Assembly (NCBI GenBank): GCA_027924585.1
Contig: BSBM01000442.1
Span: 8,990,001-9,054,000, forward strand
Reading direction: 5' to 3'
DNA length: 64,000 nt
Source of the DNA: Larix kaempferi
Taxonomy: Eukaryota; Streptophyta; Pinopsida; Pinales; Pinaceae
In this document: positions 24,421 to 36,438 of the stretch, piece by piece
Position numbering within the stretch: the first letter of the stretch is position 1
Layout: every line of letters starts with the position of its first letter
Position numbers and translations under genes: made by a program
The notes under the pieces: model-generated
What the model saw: only the letters and a program-made list of their open reading frames with translations
Database searches by the model: none
What the model was told of the DNA's origin: nothing

Positions 24421-25679
24421 GCTTAAAAATATTCCTAAAAACTTACTTAATTATGCCATAAATCCTTCAAAGAGTATTTAAAATTCATTTTGAGTGTGTT
24501 TGGGGTCTTTATTTACCTCAAAATGCTCAGTATTTTTTCAAATTTGAGAGGATTTAACCCTGGATTTTGTATATTTAAAGAACTCTAAAATTATTGCGCC
24601 TTCACAATCATACACAGAGCAAAAATCACTTGATTTTTGTGCTTTGTTCAGTGGTGAGGGAGCGAACATTTTTCAAGAAACTGGATTTTCGCTCTATCAC
24701 TATTGGAAAAAAAATAAATAAAACTCTAATTTTCTCTCCTTAATAAGTGTTCAGGGCGTGAAAATCTCTCTTTGTTGCTCTATACTCAGTATATAGGGGG
24801 CTAAAATCTCACGAGATGCACAGTATCTTAGTATTTTGGGCTTAATTTGCTCCCTTTTTCACCGTTTTTAGTGATTTTTTTGCGTTAATTGGATTAGGAA
24901 CTCTATTTAAAATATATTAGAACCTATATATACCTTATTTGTCTTTTATTTGAGGATTCTTTAAAATATTTTAAAGTTTTTTCTTCAAAATTGCAAGAAA
25001 ATTGCCAAAAATCTAGTTATTAGAATTCATTTTTTTAGGGCCATCTTTAGCAAATATTTTTTTGTTTGCGGACTTGTAAAGGATAGTAGACACATTTTAG
25101 GGTAAATTCGGATCATATTTGTGTAAATTTGGAAATATTTAATTTTAAAATTTAAAATTTGGATTTTCCCTACAAAACCCTTAAAATGGCTTAATTTGGT
25201 ATTTGTTTTCAATTTTTTCTCACAATTTGAATTAGATATAATTGATTTAGTTCATATTTAGCTCTTATATCCATGATTACACATTTAATTGATGAAATTT
25301 GGATTGATTTCTTATAATTTTCTTAAATCACTAGTTTGCAAATGGTAAAAATTGGAAGAACATGAAATATTGTTTCAAGAACCTTTAGGCATTTGAATTT
25401 TGATTCCCACATGCTTTCTAACCTGAAACAAAACAAAAAATAACAACCAATAATACTTTATATGATAATTTCAAAACATCCCTGAATAAAATTGCTTAAA
25501 AATTCAAAAAAATGAGCATTACACATGGAGAGAATTTGAAAATTGCTCCCTCCAAAACCAAAGGAACAACTTTAATTAGTAAATTTTTGTTTTGGATCTA
25601 CAAAATTTGAGTTTACTCATTCACAATTAGATATATTTGTATCTTTAATATTCAATTTTCTTGATATAAGTTGTGTTAG
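24421..25679. other. AT-rich interval without gene
   Basis: No convincing ORF, LTR boundary or PBS. Probably the leader or 5' LTR of the minus-strand element whose gag ends at 24420, but I could not place its edges. Confidence 0.3.
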
Positions 25680-26075
25680 AACCACTTCTATCCTCTTCAC
25701 TAGGGCTTTCAGGCGATCTTATGAATGAGGAAGTGGATCTCAGTTGTAATAGTTTAGGATTATTTTTTTCAAGCAATTTATTTTTTCGAAACACTATTAT
25801 CCTCTTCACTTGGTATTTTGGGTGATCTTGTGAACAAGAAAATGGATCTCAAGTTGTAACGGAGTAGATTTGAGTTTTTATGATAGTTCTCGAGCTACGA
25901 GTATCCTCTTCACTTGGGATTTCAGGAAATATTGTGAACGAGAAAGTAGATCTCACTTGTAAATGTTTAATTTCTAGTACTTCAAAGCGATTTGTGTATC
26001 CTGTTTGCTTGCACTTTTGGGTTTCCCTGCAAATGAGAAACAAATATCCCCCATGTAACAGAGTTGGATTCATTT
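25680..26075. repeat. Four diverged tandem copies of a unit of about 100 bp
   Basis: The word TATCCT recurs at 25689, 25799, 25902 and 25997. It is followed each time by CTTCACT-like bases, a GGG.TTTC/TTTTGGG stretch, a GTGAACGAGAAAGTGGATCTC-like stretch, and TTGTAA-type ends. Spacing shrinks from 110 to 95. The fourth copy is most diverged. No protein reading is shared between copies. Confidence 0.7.
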
Positions 26076-27037
26076 CACTTGAGATAATTGTTTGGTTTAA
26101 ATATATTTTTGAAATCAATAATTAACCATAATTCAGAAGAACTGTTCCTAAACCCAAGAAAATAGACCAAACAATTTTGCATCACCACAATTTACTAGAT
26201 TTGGAAACATATTCAAACATTTCAGAAAAAACAATTATGCATGTTGTATTAAAATTTCAAAAGAAGAAGTTAAGTAATTTGTGACAATAAAATGCCACTT
26301 CTTTAGAAAAATTATTTTTTCAAAAACATAGAGATAATTCTAATTTTCAACTTGCATGTTTGGAAGACCTACATGAACCTATAAATTTTCACTATTTTAG
26401 AAAGTTCATCAAATTCAAGGAAAGAGTAGTGAGCATCTTACATTGTTTGATTCTGAATTTTGAGTCACAAACACCATCAGTTTTATTGCCATTCTTGAAA
26501 CTAAGCAAAGTACCCTTAAAATCGGTGCTTAATTTAAAAACTAACCAATATTTTTTTTTCGTATCACCAAGAAGGTTAGGCTAGGGCCCTTGATTAGGGT
26601 TTGAGAGTTAACACTCCTAGGATATACAATTTTTGAAACTAGCATGGATTATTGAGAGTATAAATCCATTAGTAGAAAAGAACGCTTGTTGAGAAAGCAC
26701 ATCTAAAACATGCATCATGCATGAGGTCAATCTGGATAAGTAAGGGTGGTACCCCCCCTCTTTCTTGTTAGTAGGATATGATCTCGTAAAAAAATTCCAT
26801 GTAAGTGACAAGTCCTGGAGGTGACATCACTTTTCTAGAGTACCTGGTTATGAGAGTTGTCCTTGGCTTACAAATGTTCTGCCAGAATGTCTATTGTGAA
26901 GTGGTAACCTTAGTTTCTATTCTTAGGATATCACATGGGATATTGTGAGTGGGGGAAACTTGCAGTACCAGAGGTAGAATTTGAATCTTTTACTCCTTGG
27001 GAGGGTGGTTGGTCAAGAACCAATACTTGCACCTTTG
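26076..27037. other. Interval without recognised gene
   Basis: AT-rich. A plus-strand open stretch at 26360-26584 has no recognisable domain. The 5' LTR of element G should lie in this direction but was not found. Confidence 0.3.
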
Positions 27038-27237
27038 GTGAGTAAATTTTATTTTAACTATTTCTCATACCTTCAAAATTAGTCACATTGTTTGAGGCTT
27101 GATATCTTTCAGGAGCTACTAGTTTTAGAATGCCCTCTAATCCAGCTTTTCACTGAGCTTCGATTCTCTGGGAAAGTAGATTGCTTTCTTGGAATCATAA
27201 GACATTTTTATCGTAAGGACACTTTGTTTTTTTTTAG
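27038..27237 (+). other. Candidate 200-bp intron upstream of G gag
   Basis: TTTG/GTGAGTAAAT at 27038 is a near-perfect plant 5' splice site. GTTTTTTTTTAG ending at 27237 is a good 3' site. The gag ATG of G follows at 27400. Prediction only. Confidence 0.35.
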
Positions 27238-27399
27238 TATAGATTGCATTTAGGATTGTTTGATTACATTTATGATTAAAGTATCATTTTAATCAAATCC
27301 TTTTATCAAAATATTCAAAGTGGCTACTCTCCCAATCCCCCGGTCACAGCAGCAGTGAGGTGACTCACTAGAATTTGAAGGCCCTGCTACATCGAGGAT

Positions 27400-27559
27400 A
27401 TGGATACAAAAAAACACCCTAGTGGCTTGGAAACTGAACAAATTCCAGGTTCAATTAACAGTAATATAGAAGAACAACATCAAACAAACACTGAAACTTC
27501 ACCATTACATAACGAAGAGAATACATAAACAATTGATGATCTTTCTCCATTTGAAATTG
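27400..27559 (+). pseudogene. Element G gag, N-terminal part
   Basis: ATG at 27400 opens MDTKKHPSGLETEQIP, Gln/Asn/Thr-rich, with one in-frame stop near 27526. It is interrupted by F after the target AATTG. On the far side (57306 onward) the same frame continues for about 40 codons before the next stop. No domain recognised in this piece. Confidence 0.5.
27555..27559. repeat. Target site duplication of element F, left copy (AATTG)
   Basis: AATTG immediately left of the TGTGAGG end of F. The same five bases follow the other end of F at 57306-57310. Confidence 0.9.
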
Positions 27560-27645
27560 TGTGAGGAACCTCAAACAATTAAATGATGAAAATGCAGGAT
27601 ATATCATAAATAGAATAACACAAAAGAGATTTATTAATAGCGGGT
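27560..27645 (-). repeat. Distal piece of the F 3' LTR, left of insertion E
   Basis: TGTGAGGAACCTC...TTATTAATAG aligns with 56890-56975 of the F 5' LTR. It continues at 38589 on the other side of E. Confidence 0.85.
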
Positions 27646-28019
27646 TGTTAGGAACCCATGCCTTTACTTTGTTAGTATGTTGTTGTTGGACGCATATGCT
27701 TTGTAAGTCGTCCCGTAGTATTTGTTGATCAATAGTTGTGTTATTGTTGTTGGCGCATATGCTTTGTAAATCACCCGTAGTATTGTTGATCCATAGTTTG
27801 TAACGGCCCATGGTTTCGACCCATAGTATTGGCGCCTAGAATTAGTATATAAGTGTGTGTCGAGACCTATGAAGGCACCGTGAATTTAATTGTATTGAGC
27901 TTGCTCAAAGGAGGTTGCCCCCTCGAAGTGGCCTGTGATCAATATAAAAGTGATTCTGAGTTCTGTCATTTCTGCTATTTCACATATTCTTGTTAATTAA
28001 TTGTTGCAGGTGCATCACA
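27646..28019 (+). repeat. 5' LTR of element E, 374 bp
   Basis: TGTTAGGAAC...GCATCACA, matching 38216-38588. It carries a TATATAAG box at 27846 and two copies of a GTAGTATT.GTTGATC unit near 27715-27800. That unit also recurs, in several copies, in the LTRs of F. Confidence 0.95.
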
Positions 28020-28021
28020 TC

Positions 28022-28033
28022 TGGTATCAGAGC
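28022..28033 (+). promoter_or_regulatory. Primer binding site of element E (initiator tRNA-Met)
   Basis: TGGTATCAGAGC two bases after the LTR, the standard plant initiator-Met site. Confidence 0.95.
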
Positions 28034-28977
28034 ACTTTCTTGGGCTCACTGGGTGAAATTTCTGCCAATTTTTTTTTTTGCATCTGTTGCAGGTTTGGAT
28101 TTGGGAATAATCCATATCTGCTTAACTATGGGAAGTACTTGGGCATAAGCCCTAAAACTCATTGTGAGGAGTACCACAGGAACCCCGAAGTAGCTGGCCC
28201 ATTGAGAGGACCTGCCAGCGAAAAGGGCAACGACGCCTACCTGATTGACTAGTTCCCACCCGTGAGGTAAACCAAGAGCTGTCGTTTGTGGCAAAGTGGT
28301 TATCAGTTTTACCTGAGCCGTGGAGTGAGGGGTACTGTCCGTGGAGTGAGGGGGTGGCCAAGTGAAACCCCTGAACTGTTAGGAAGCCACACATACCTGG
28401 GGTCCATATCTACTTTCAACTGAACTATTGTCGATCACTACTGTGTCGTTCAGATCCATTTTGCAAGTCATTTCAGATCCGACCGCTTTCAGTTCATTCG
28501 GCGCTGTTCCAGATCCCTTCTGAGCCGTAGCCGCAAAAAAAAAACAAAAAAAAATCAGTTTTTTGTCCATATCTCCCTTGTTTTTACTCTGTTTCCCTTG
28601 AAATTTTCGGGGAACCCCTGTTATCCCATTCTGCATATTTCATTCCTGAAGACCCTATACCCAATTCCCCTTCCCAGAGCTCGAAAGCCCACATTTGTCT
28701 ATTTTTAGGGTTTGCCATAACTTCCTCAGATTTCACCCAATCACCTTCAAATTTTACCACAGAGTTCCTTTCTAAATTTTGCTTCTTTGTCCCCCTCTGC
28801 CAAATTTTCCCATTCTTTCACCCCGCTTCTGAAATCCTCATTTTTGCTTCCTTGTCTAGTCGACAGTGTCCAAAACCTAGTCAAACCCCAATTACCCTTC
28901 AGATTTTTTCCCTAGTTCAGATTTTCCCTTACTGAAGTAGTTTCTGTTTTTGTTTTCCTACCCAGTCAACCGAAAAA
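28034..28977 (+). other. Leader of element E
   Basis: No gene. About 940 bp between PBS and gag, aligning in reverse with the F leader (55910-56875). Confidence 0.7.
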
Positions 28978-29024
28978 TTAAAAAAAATAAATAAATAAAT
29001 AAATAAAAAATAAATAAAATAAAA

Positions 29025-29055
<31 letters not shown>

Positions 29056-29084
29056 TAAAAAATAAAAAATAAAAAATAAAAAAA
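28978..29084. repeat. A/T low-complexity tract before E gag
   Basis: AAATA and AAT runs, including an (AAT) run at 29026-29053. Confidence 0.9.
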
Positions 29085-29324
29085 TCCTTGTTATGGTTGT
29101 CACCTGTGCAGGAGCAAAAACCACGGAGGAAGCACTTGCAGCCATCCAAGCCAAAAAAAAAAAAAAAAAACATCCTGGTTATGGTTGTCACCCGTGCAGG
29201 AGCAAAAACCATGGAGGAAGCACTTGCAGCCATCCAAGCCAAAAAAAAAAAAAAAATCCTGGTTATGGTTGTCACCCGTGCAGGAGCAAAAACCATGGAA
29301 GAAGCACTTGCAGCCATCCAAGCC
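29085..29324 (+). repeat. Three tandem copies of the gag start of element E, separated by A-runs
   Basis: Copies begin at 29085, 29173 and 29257. Each reads TCCTGGTTATGGTTGTCACC (TCCTTG in the first) through GCCATCCAAGCC, about 68 bp, and they are separated by runs of 18 and 16 A. The related element F has one copy. Each copy opens with its own ATG and encodes MVVTRAGAKTMEEALAAIQA; only the third leads on into gag. Confidence 0.9.
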
Positions 29325-30110
29325 AAACTCTAGGATCTGGATGAAAAATTTCTCGACCTCCATCTTGAACATTCAGCTATGAACAACAAACGACAGTCCG
29401 AGTCTTCATCAGACAATGGGTTCTCCTCTTGCGGCAATTTCCATGGTCCGAAGCTTGATTTTCCTTGCTTCAATGGTACTGATCCAACTAGATGGATCTA
29501 TCATGCAGAACAGTATTTCAGTCTGCATAATACTTTTGATGTCAACAAATTTTCGCTGGCGTCCTTTCACTTGGAACAAAAAGCTCTTCAATGGTACCGT
29601 TAGTACATCAAGGCTCATCCAGAGCCCAAATGGCTAGACTTTTGCCAGCTCCTTTTGCAATGATTTGGTCCTAGTGCTTTTGATGACTTCACAGGAGCCC
29701 TCACTAAACTTCACCAAATTGGCACAGTGAGAGAGTATCAAACCGAATTTGAGAATCTAGCCAACCACACCGAAGGACTGTCTGATGACTTTTACCGGAG
29801 TTGTTTTATCAGTGGTCTAAAGGATGCCATCCACTCTGAGGTCAAAATGTTCTGTCCCAACACAATGATGGAAGCCCTAGGGTTGGCTAAGTTGGCAGAA
29901 GACAAGATTGCATCCCAACAATGCTCCAAGCCCACTTTTGTTCCCTTTCGAAATATGGGTTCTCAGTGACCACCTATACCGTAGGCTCCTCGACCAACTC
30001 CTATCAAGCGTTTGTCTGAAACAGAGATGCAAGCACGCAGAGAAAAGGGGCTTTTCTATAATTGTGATGAGAAATTCACTCGGGGACATAGATGTGTTCA
30101 GCAAAAACTC
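29265..30110 (+). pseudogene. Element E gag, broken
   Basis: The third ATG of the triplicated start (29265) is in frame with the rest. In-frame stops lie at 29331, near 29601 and near 29661, with further stops at 29967 and 29982. The capsid core shows GPKLDFPCFNGTDPTRWIYH, WLDFCQLLLQ, YQTEFENLANHTEGLSDDF and FISGLKDAIHSEVKMF. The nucleocapsid knuckle reads FYNCDEKFTRGHRC, so the first cysteine of the CX2C pair has become phenylalanine. It forms the particle of a chromovirus. It aligns with the F gag (55121-55909). Confidence 0.85.
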
Positions 30111-30668
30111 TATCTCTTGGATGCTCTGGTCGACATTCAGGAACCGCCTATTGACCCTCCGTCTCAGGATGACCAGCCAGAGATATCTCTCCATGCTTTA
30201 TCTAGAATCACCACCCCCCAAACAATGCGGGTCAAGGGTTACTTCAAGAAGCTTCCTCTTACAATACTCATTGATTCTGGTAGCACTCATAATTTCATTG
30301 ACCCTCAGATCGCCAAACAAGCTGATTGTTTTATCCATCCTTGCTCCAACTTTGAAGTCATGGTTGCCAATGGGGGCACCTTACCTTGCAAAGGGAAGTG
30401 TCGAAATGTGCGTATCTCTATGGGAGACTATACCTTGCGCTCTGACATGTTTGCCTTTCCCTTAGGCGGATGTGATGTGGTTTTGGGTGCTCAATGGCTA
30501 CGCACACTTGGCCCTATCTTATGGGATTTTGCTGAACTTTGGATGCATTTTTCCTTCAATGGACAAAAAAACACATTGATAGGATTACAACCAGGTTCTC
30601 TCAGCATCATCAGTTCACATCGCATGGAAAAAATCCTCAAGAAGAATTCACATGGTGTCATTGCTTAG
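30111..30668 (+). pseudogene. Element E aspartic protease, mostly open
   Basis: This continues the knuckle frame without a stop until 30666. The active site is LTILIDSGSTHNFIDPQIAK. The second protease motif is VVLGAQWLRTLGPILWDF, typical of chromoviruses. The linker to RT follows after the stop. Confidence 0.85.
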
Positions 30669-30683
30669 ATCCATTCCATCCAG

Positions 30684-32281
30684 ATGCAACCATCAGTGGT
30701 CTCCACTACTCCTTTGGATCTACAACAAATTCTGGATCAATATACAGGTGTCTTTGCTGAACCAGTGGGATTACCACCTTCTAGGCCAGAAGACCATCAT
30801 ATTCAGCTCCTTCCTGGCAGCGTTCCTCCCAACATTAGGCCCTATCGCTACCCATTTCACCAAAAAATGGAGATTGAAATGCTCGTTCAAGACTTATTGA
30901 AGCAAGGTATTATTCGTCCAAGCACTAGTTCCTTTTCTTCTCCAGATATTCTTGTCCGCAAAAAATATGGGTCATGGCGCCTCTGCATTGACTTCCGAGC
31001 ACTTAATCACCTCACCATCAAGGATAATTTTCCAATTCCTGTTGTTGATGAGCTTCTTGATGAGCTTCATGGTGCTCACTTTTTCTCCAAGTTGGATCTT
31101 CATTCTGGGTATCATCAAATTCGGGTTCATGAGGAGGATATTCCTAAAATAGCTTTCCACACCCATGATGGCCATTATGAGTTTTTGGTCATGCCCTTTG
31201 GCCTCACTAATGCTCCTTCCACATTCTAGGCCTTAATGAATAAAATATTTCGACCCTACTTGCGGAAATGCATTCTGGTATTCTTTGATGATATCCTCAT
31301 CTATAGTAAAACATGGGATGAACATCTCTAGCATCTGGATCTTGTCATGCAACTTTTCTCTGACCATCATCTCCATGCCAAGCAGTCTAAATGTGTTTTT
31401 GGATAGAAGGAAGTTGAGTATCTCGGGCACATTATCTCAACACAAGGGGTTCATGTGGATCCTGCCAAAATCGATGCCATGAACAATTGGCCACAGCCTT
31501 AGACACTCAAGAGCCTTCATGGTTTTTTGGGGTTGACTGGATACTACCGCAAGTTTGTCAAGGATTATGGGAAGATTGCAGCTCCATTAAATGCTCTATT
31601 GAAAAAAGGATGCTTTTACATGGACACCTGATGCTCAGTGTGCATTTGACAAACTAAAACAAGCTATGTGTACTACACCTATGCTAGCTATGCCCGATTT
31701 TTCCAAGCCCTTCACTATTGAGAGTGATGCTTGCGGCAATGGACTTGATGCTATCCTCCTTCAAGATGAACACCCCATTGCGTTCACCAGCAAAGCCCTT
31801 TCAGGTAATAATTTAGCTGCCTCTACCTATGAGAAGGAAATGATGGCTATTTTGCATGCAGTACAGAAGTGGCACCCATACCTATTAGGGAATCATTTCT
31901 GCATCAAGACTGATCACCAGAGTCTGAAATATTTCTTGGACTAGCGTGTCTCCTCCCCGGCACAACAGAAATGGGTTATCAAACTCATGGGTTATGACTA
32001 TGAGATCACTTACAAGAAGGGTAAAGACAATATTGTGGCAGATGCTCTTTCTCGCACATTTGATGCCCAAGGTTCTCTTTCAGCTAATTCTATGCCGATT
32101 CCAAATTGGTTGCAATCTGTTCAACAGGGTTATGTCAATTACTCTTCCTTATCTCAAATCATCCAACGCTTGACCAACAACCCTTCTGCTGTACCACATT
32201 ACTCTTGGGATGGTGCTTCTCTGCGATACAATGGTCGTCTGGTGCATCCCCAGAGCACAGATCTTCAACAGGCTGTCTTCT
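30684..32281 (+). pseudogene. Element E reverse transcriptase and RNase H, broken
   Basis: Finger and palm motifs are readable: [36 protein letters not shown] and [13 protein letters not shown], followed by a stop at 31227. The catalytic box is [12 protein letters not shown] (31275-31310). Further stops lie near 31328, 31404 and 31500. A frameshift follows in an A-run near 31605. RNase H starts around 31680 (PFTIESDACGNGLDAIL, STYEKEMMAILHAV, TDHQSLKYFLD) and ends with KGKDNIVADALSRT. The linker to integrase is cut by element B at 32281. Confidence 0.85.
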
Positions 32282-32340
32282 CATTAGAGAAATTTTGAGG
32301 TCAAAAAATGGCCTCAAAACAAAGAAAATGTACTATAAAA
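32282..32340 (+). repeat. Left terminal inverted repeat of B
   Basis: CATTAGAGAAATTTTGAGGT then CAAAAAATGGCCTC; the first 34 bases match the right end with two mismatches. Similarity continues through ATGTACTATAAAAA. Confidence 0.85.
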
Positions 32341-33087
32341 AACAGCCAATCACATTCTAGTAGATGACAACATCCCCCTTGGTGAGGTGGCATTGTATGC
32401 GTTAAGAATGCTTATTTGTCAAATTTTCTATGGTGGATGTGTTTGTGCCAGAAATTGTTTCTAAGGCTAAGGAAACAAGCTAACACAATCTCAAGAATAA
32501 ACTCAATTAATAAAGCAAAGTTTAGGGTTTTTTGTATGATTTTAATGGTTATAAACTTTGAGGACAGTCAGGGAATACATTCAAGAGAAAAGTAAAAACT
32601 AATTCATAAATAAAAACTGATAAAGATGTATAACAGAAAGAATGTGCTGAGGTTCATACATAAAGGATAAGCATCACTAGAAAATGCACATTAACTAGTA
32701 ATGAATTTACCATTTAAGAAGCTAACAAGCTCAATAACAAAGCCAATCACAAACAAAATGGAGGGGAAAAATTCATATATTTCATAATTTTATCAGCTAA
32801 TGCTCATAAGAGTCACAGTACTTATCTCTCAAACAAGTCTGAAGATACAATGGATTCTGCAGACCTCCTAATGGTCCCAAAAATCAGAACCTTTTCCTTC
32901 ACTTGTTAACATCTCTAAATACTATACTTTACAAAACCAATTAGGTCTCTAACCCTAACTGTTTTCCAACTCTCGATGAAGTAAATTAAAGATAGAATAT
33001 TTACAAGCTACAAAATATGCTAAAAATAGCATCTCATTAATATATCAGTTTGCTACTTAATGACAACTAACTGAAAGCATAACTGTT
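32341..33087. other. Left flank of the ORF inside B
   Basis: No gene recognised. AT-rich; starts with bases that may continue the inverted repeat weakly. Confidence 0.35.
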
Positions 33088-34929
33088 TTATAGGTCCTTT
33101 GCCACCTCAGCTAAGAGGGCGATACCATCTAGAGTTTGGTCTTTCTTCTTAGCCTTCTTTTGTTCCTTCTCCATGTCATTAATCCTTTTTGTGAGCTCTT
33201 TGTTTTTCTGCTGCAAGTCCCGAACTGTTTTCTCCAGCTGAGTGCATCGACTGTCAGCAGCCCTTTTCCTTTTAAGTGCTTCTTTTGCATCAGCCACTAG
33301 TTCCTGAAAATTGTCATTAATATCCTGGAGATCTTCCCTTAATCTTCTGTTGGCCATCATCAAGCCATCGTTGACCTCCTGCATATAATTCATTTGGTCT
33401 TTATATTGCTTGACAGTCTTCTGTAAAGTTTCCCTGTCAGAATTAGCTATTTTATCCATTGCAGAATCTTGATCTTCATTAGGTTTCCAAGGAATGTCAA
33501 ACTTCTTGAAGATTTCTGCTTCTTCCATCAACAGCTTCTTAGAAGTGTCCTCAATGCTGGGCTTTGGATTTTCTTCACCTGTTGCTTCCACTGAATGAAT
33601 TTCTTCTTTTAAACATGGCTGCAATTTATCTATTTCTAATTTGTCATCATCCATGGACACTTCATCTAAGACAGTCACCTCATCTGTATTTAATTTAGGA
33701 TTTAGCAACTTCTTCATGCTTAATCTCAACTTATTCTTTAACCTAGTTTTAGGTCTCCAAAATGCTGTTGCCTCTCCCATCATCTTCAATTCTTTCCCTT
33801 GGTACTGAACTGCAGCCAATTCTACTACTTTCAGCTTGTTCCTTTTCTTATTAATCCTTGTGGTTTTTCTCTCTGAAGTTTGCATTCCTTCTATTTCAGC
33901 TTTGACTTCTATTTTAGGGATAGGCTGTTCATCTTCCAATAGATATCATTCATCATCTGAAAGAATTGTGATAGGGCTTCTTGATCGAGTTTGAATCTCT
34001 TCTTTAGGTACAGGAACAACCTTAATGTCAACCTTTTTCTCCTCCTGAGGATCTTCTATAGGCGCTGGATTCTTTTCAGGCAATTCCTTCTTGTCTTCAA
34101 ACAGTGTGAACTTGCTTTCAGGGCTGGCTAAGGATGTCTTTTGCTCACTGTCTTCCTCTACAGGCTCTGCTGATTCTTCAATTTTGATCTTTCCTTTATC
34201 TTCCATTTTGGGCTTATGGCCTAATTTTCTGAGTAAGACTTTGCCCTTATCTGCTTGTCTTTTGGATTTTTGATCTTCAAAACGAGACCAAAAAACAAAA
34301 AAGTCCCAGGTCTTTCCCTCATGTTGCAAGGCGGTACTAACAATCAATTTGATTAATCCATGATGAAAAATGGACTGACAAGAAGAATCTACTGGCCCTT
34401 TCACCTTGTTTGCCATTTTTTGCAAACTCTTCAAGAAGAAAAATGGCAAGTTCATCTTTGATATTCCCACCATGTGTTGAAGAAATCTAAAATGATACTT
34501 GTATACGAAGGCATACCTGCCCTCACAGGTAACATAAATCTGTAAAATTCTAATTGGTTCAACCCATTCTTTCTTAACACTTTGGATTAGGACACCTTTA
34601 TTCCAATCAGGTATGATATTGGGTAAGAGGTATCTCTGTGGACCAAAATCAAAGGGCAACTTTTTAAACCAATGTTCACCTTCATCTTTAATTCCTGTGG
34701 CTTCTGAAATCAATTTAACTGTCAGCTTGAATTTCAGGGTATCGAAAACCACCATATCATTCTTGAAACCCTGGGAAAACCTACAGGATACCTGTGCATT
34801 ATATCCATCAATTTTTCTGAAAAAATCCATCCAGCCAGCTCGTTTGAATAACTCCACACACTCAGGAATTTTTTCAACCCATTCTATATCTGTTGGTTCA
34901 GCTCTATTTATTCTGCCACTCTTGCCCAT
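33088..34929 (-). pseudogene. Element B ORF: ORF2-type protein with coiled-coil tail, one internal stop
   Basis: The ATG at 34929 (MGKSGRINRAEPTDIEWVEK) opens 327 codons, ending in a single TGA at 33946-33948. The same frame then stays open for 285 more codons to 33088. The N-terminal domain (about residues 1-210) shows WVEKIPECVELFKRAGW, ATGIKDEGEHWFKKLPFD, VTCEGRYAFVYKYHFRFLQH, NLPFFFLKSLQKM, HHGLIKL and HEGKTWDFFVF. These correspond in order to motifs in ORF2 of element A. A Glu/Lys/Pro-rich linker follows. The C-terminal 110 residues form a strong coiled coil (NRRLREDLQDINDNFQEL onwards). No transposase, nuclease or membrane features are seen. Function unknown; a structural or nucleic-acid-binding role is possible but not shown. 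Confidence 0.7.
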
Positions 34930-36099
34930 TATGCTTTAATCACTTCAAACTTGATATCTACTCTTGTATTGTTTGTGAAAAGAAGCTGAATTTTGGCAAT
35001 TAACAACACTATTGAATGCACAGGTTATTCGTAACACTGACAGGGTTGAAATTCATAAAAATGAGACTGTTATCCTTAACCCTCCTTCAATCTGGCGTCA
35101 CAGCTTATCAACAAATAGCTTTTTTCTCTGGTTAAATTTGCGTTTAACAGCACAATTTTACCTACCCTTTGATTAATTTGAACAGAGTAGGCTGACGCAA
35201 AAAAGCCCCAAATTTGCTGTTATATGGGTTTTTTAAGAATACCTGTAAATTGCTCCACTGTGGTTGTTTGAAAACACGACCACCACTGTCAGATGAGTCA
35301 GCTTTGTTGTCCAGATGTCGCACAATCTTCAATTTAACAGTTCACCATGGAATTATGAAGCCCTAATTTTCGTGAATCCCTCAATGCCTCTTACTTGTCC
35401 AGCTGGAAACGATGCTCGGCTTTCTCAAGTGGCTATGGTTATCTCATTAAATCTTCTGTGTTTAAATGAGCTTGTAGATAACAACTTCATGCCACATTAC
35501 CTGAAATCCTGTGGATAGATGTCAAACTGAACTCCACCTGTGCTGATGATGAGCACGACCTCCTCACGACGTGCAAGCATTTGAAATCATGATGCCTTCT
35601 GCATCAACACGTCATGAATCCTCTAAAACACATAATTAATCATTCACTAGCCCGAGCGTGCCAAAATTTGCTGGAAAATAGGAAGAATCTGTGATCACGA
35701 TATTCTTGTAGCGCTTCCTTGTTGAATTTCGGCTCCAGTGCTACAAGAAAAACTTCAACACTGATTTGTTGCTTTTAAACAACTTTATATCATTTTGCAT
35801 GGGATTTTGAGGTTATCGAGATTAGACTTGTACATGTCCTCACTTAGAATAAGATCTATGAGCTTCTTATTTGATATAATGAACTTTTTTAAAAACCCTC
35901 ATCAAAAACCAATATAAAGCTTTAAAAATCTAAAAACTCAAAAGCAAGCCCAAAATCTTATATAAATCCTAAAGAAACCCTACTAAGGAGGAAAAAATCA
36001 AGTTAAAGAAAATGAATAACTTAAAATAAAGTGCAAATCAAACCAAAAATTGGAAAAAACAAGGTACTGACTTAACAGGATGAAAACACATAGTTAACC
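34930..36099. other. Right flank of the ORF inside B
   Basis: No gene recognised. At 35653-35668, minus strand, TTTTGGCACGCTCGGG lies next to CCAGCA, a layout like an LTR end plus PBS. No matching LTR pair was found, so this stays a hint. Confidence 0.3.
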
Positions 36100-36407
36100 A
36101 AGGTAGTGGTGTAAGTACTTTTAAGTCATAAAGTAAAGTACTCATAATGATAGTCTTTTTATAAAATAATATTATTGTCATTTTCAAGTAAAGTACTCAT
36201 AATGAATGTCTTTTCACACTTTCTTATAAAATAATATTATTGTCATTTTCAAGTGAAGTACTCTTAATTCATAAAGAAAGTCCTTTCACATTTTTTTATA
36301 AAATAATATATTATCATTTTTATGTTTTTAATTTTAAATTATATATTTACTCCATTCTATTTAATAACATAATGTCAAACTAATAAAGAATAATAATAGA
36401 TTTAATA

Positions 36408-36438
<31 letters not shown>

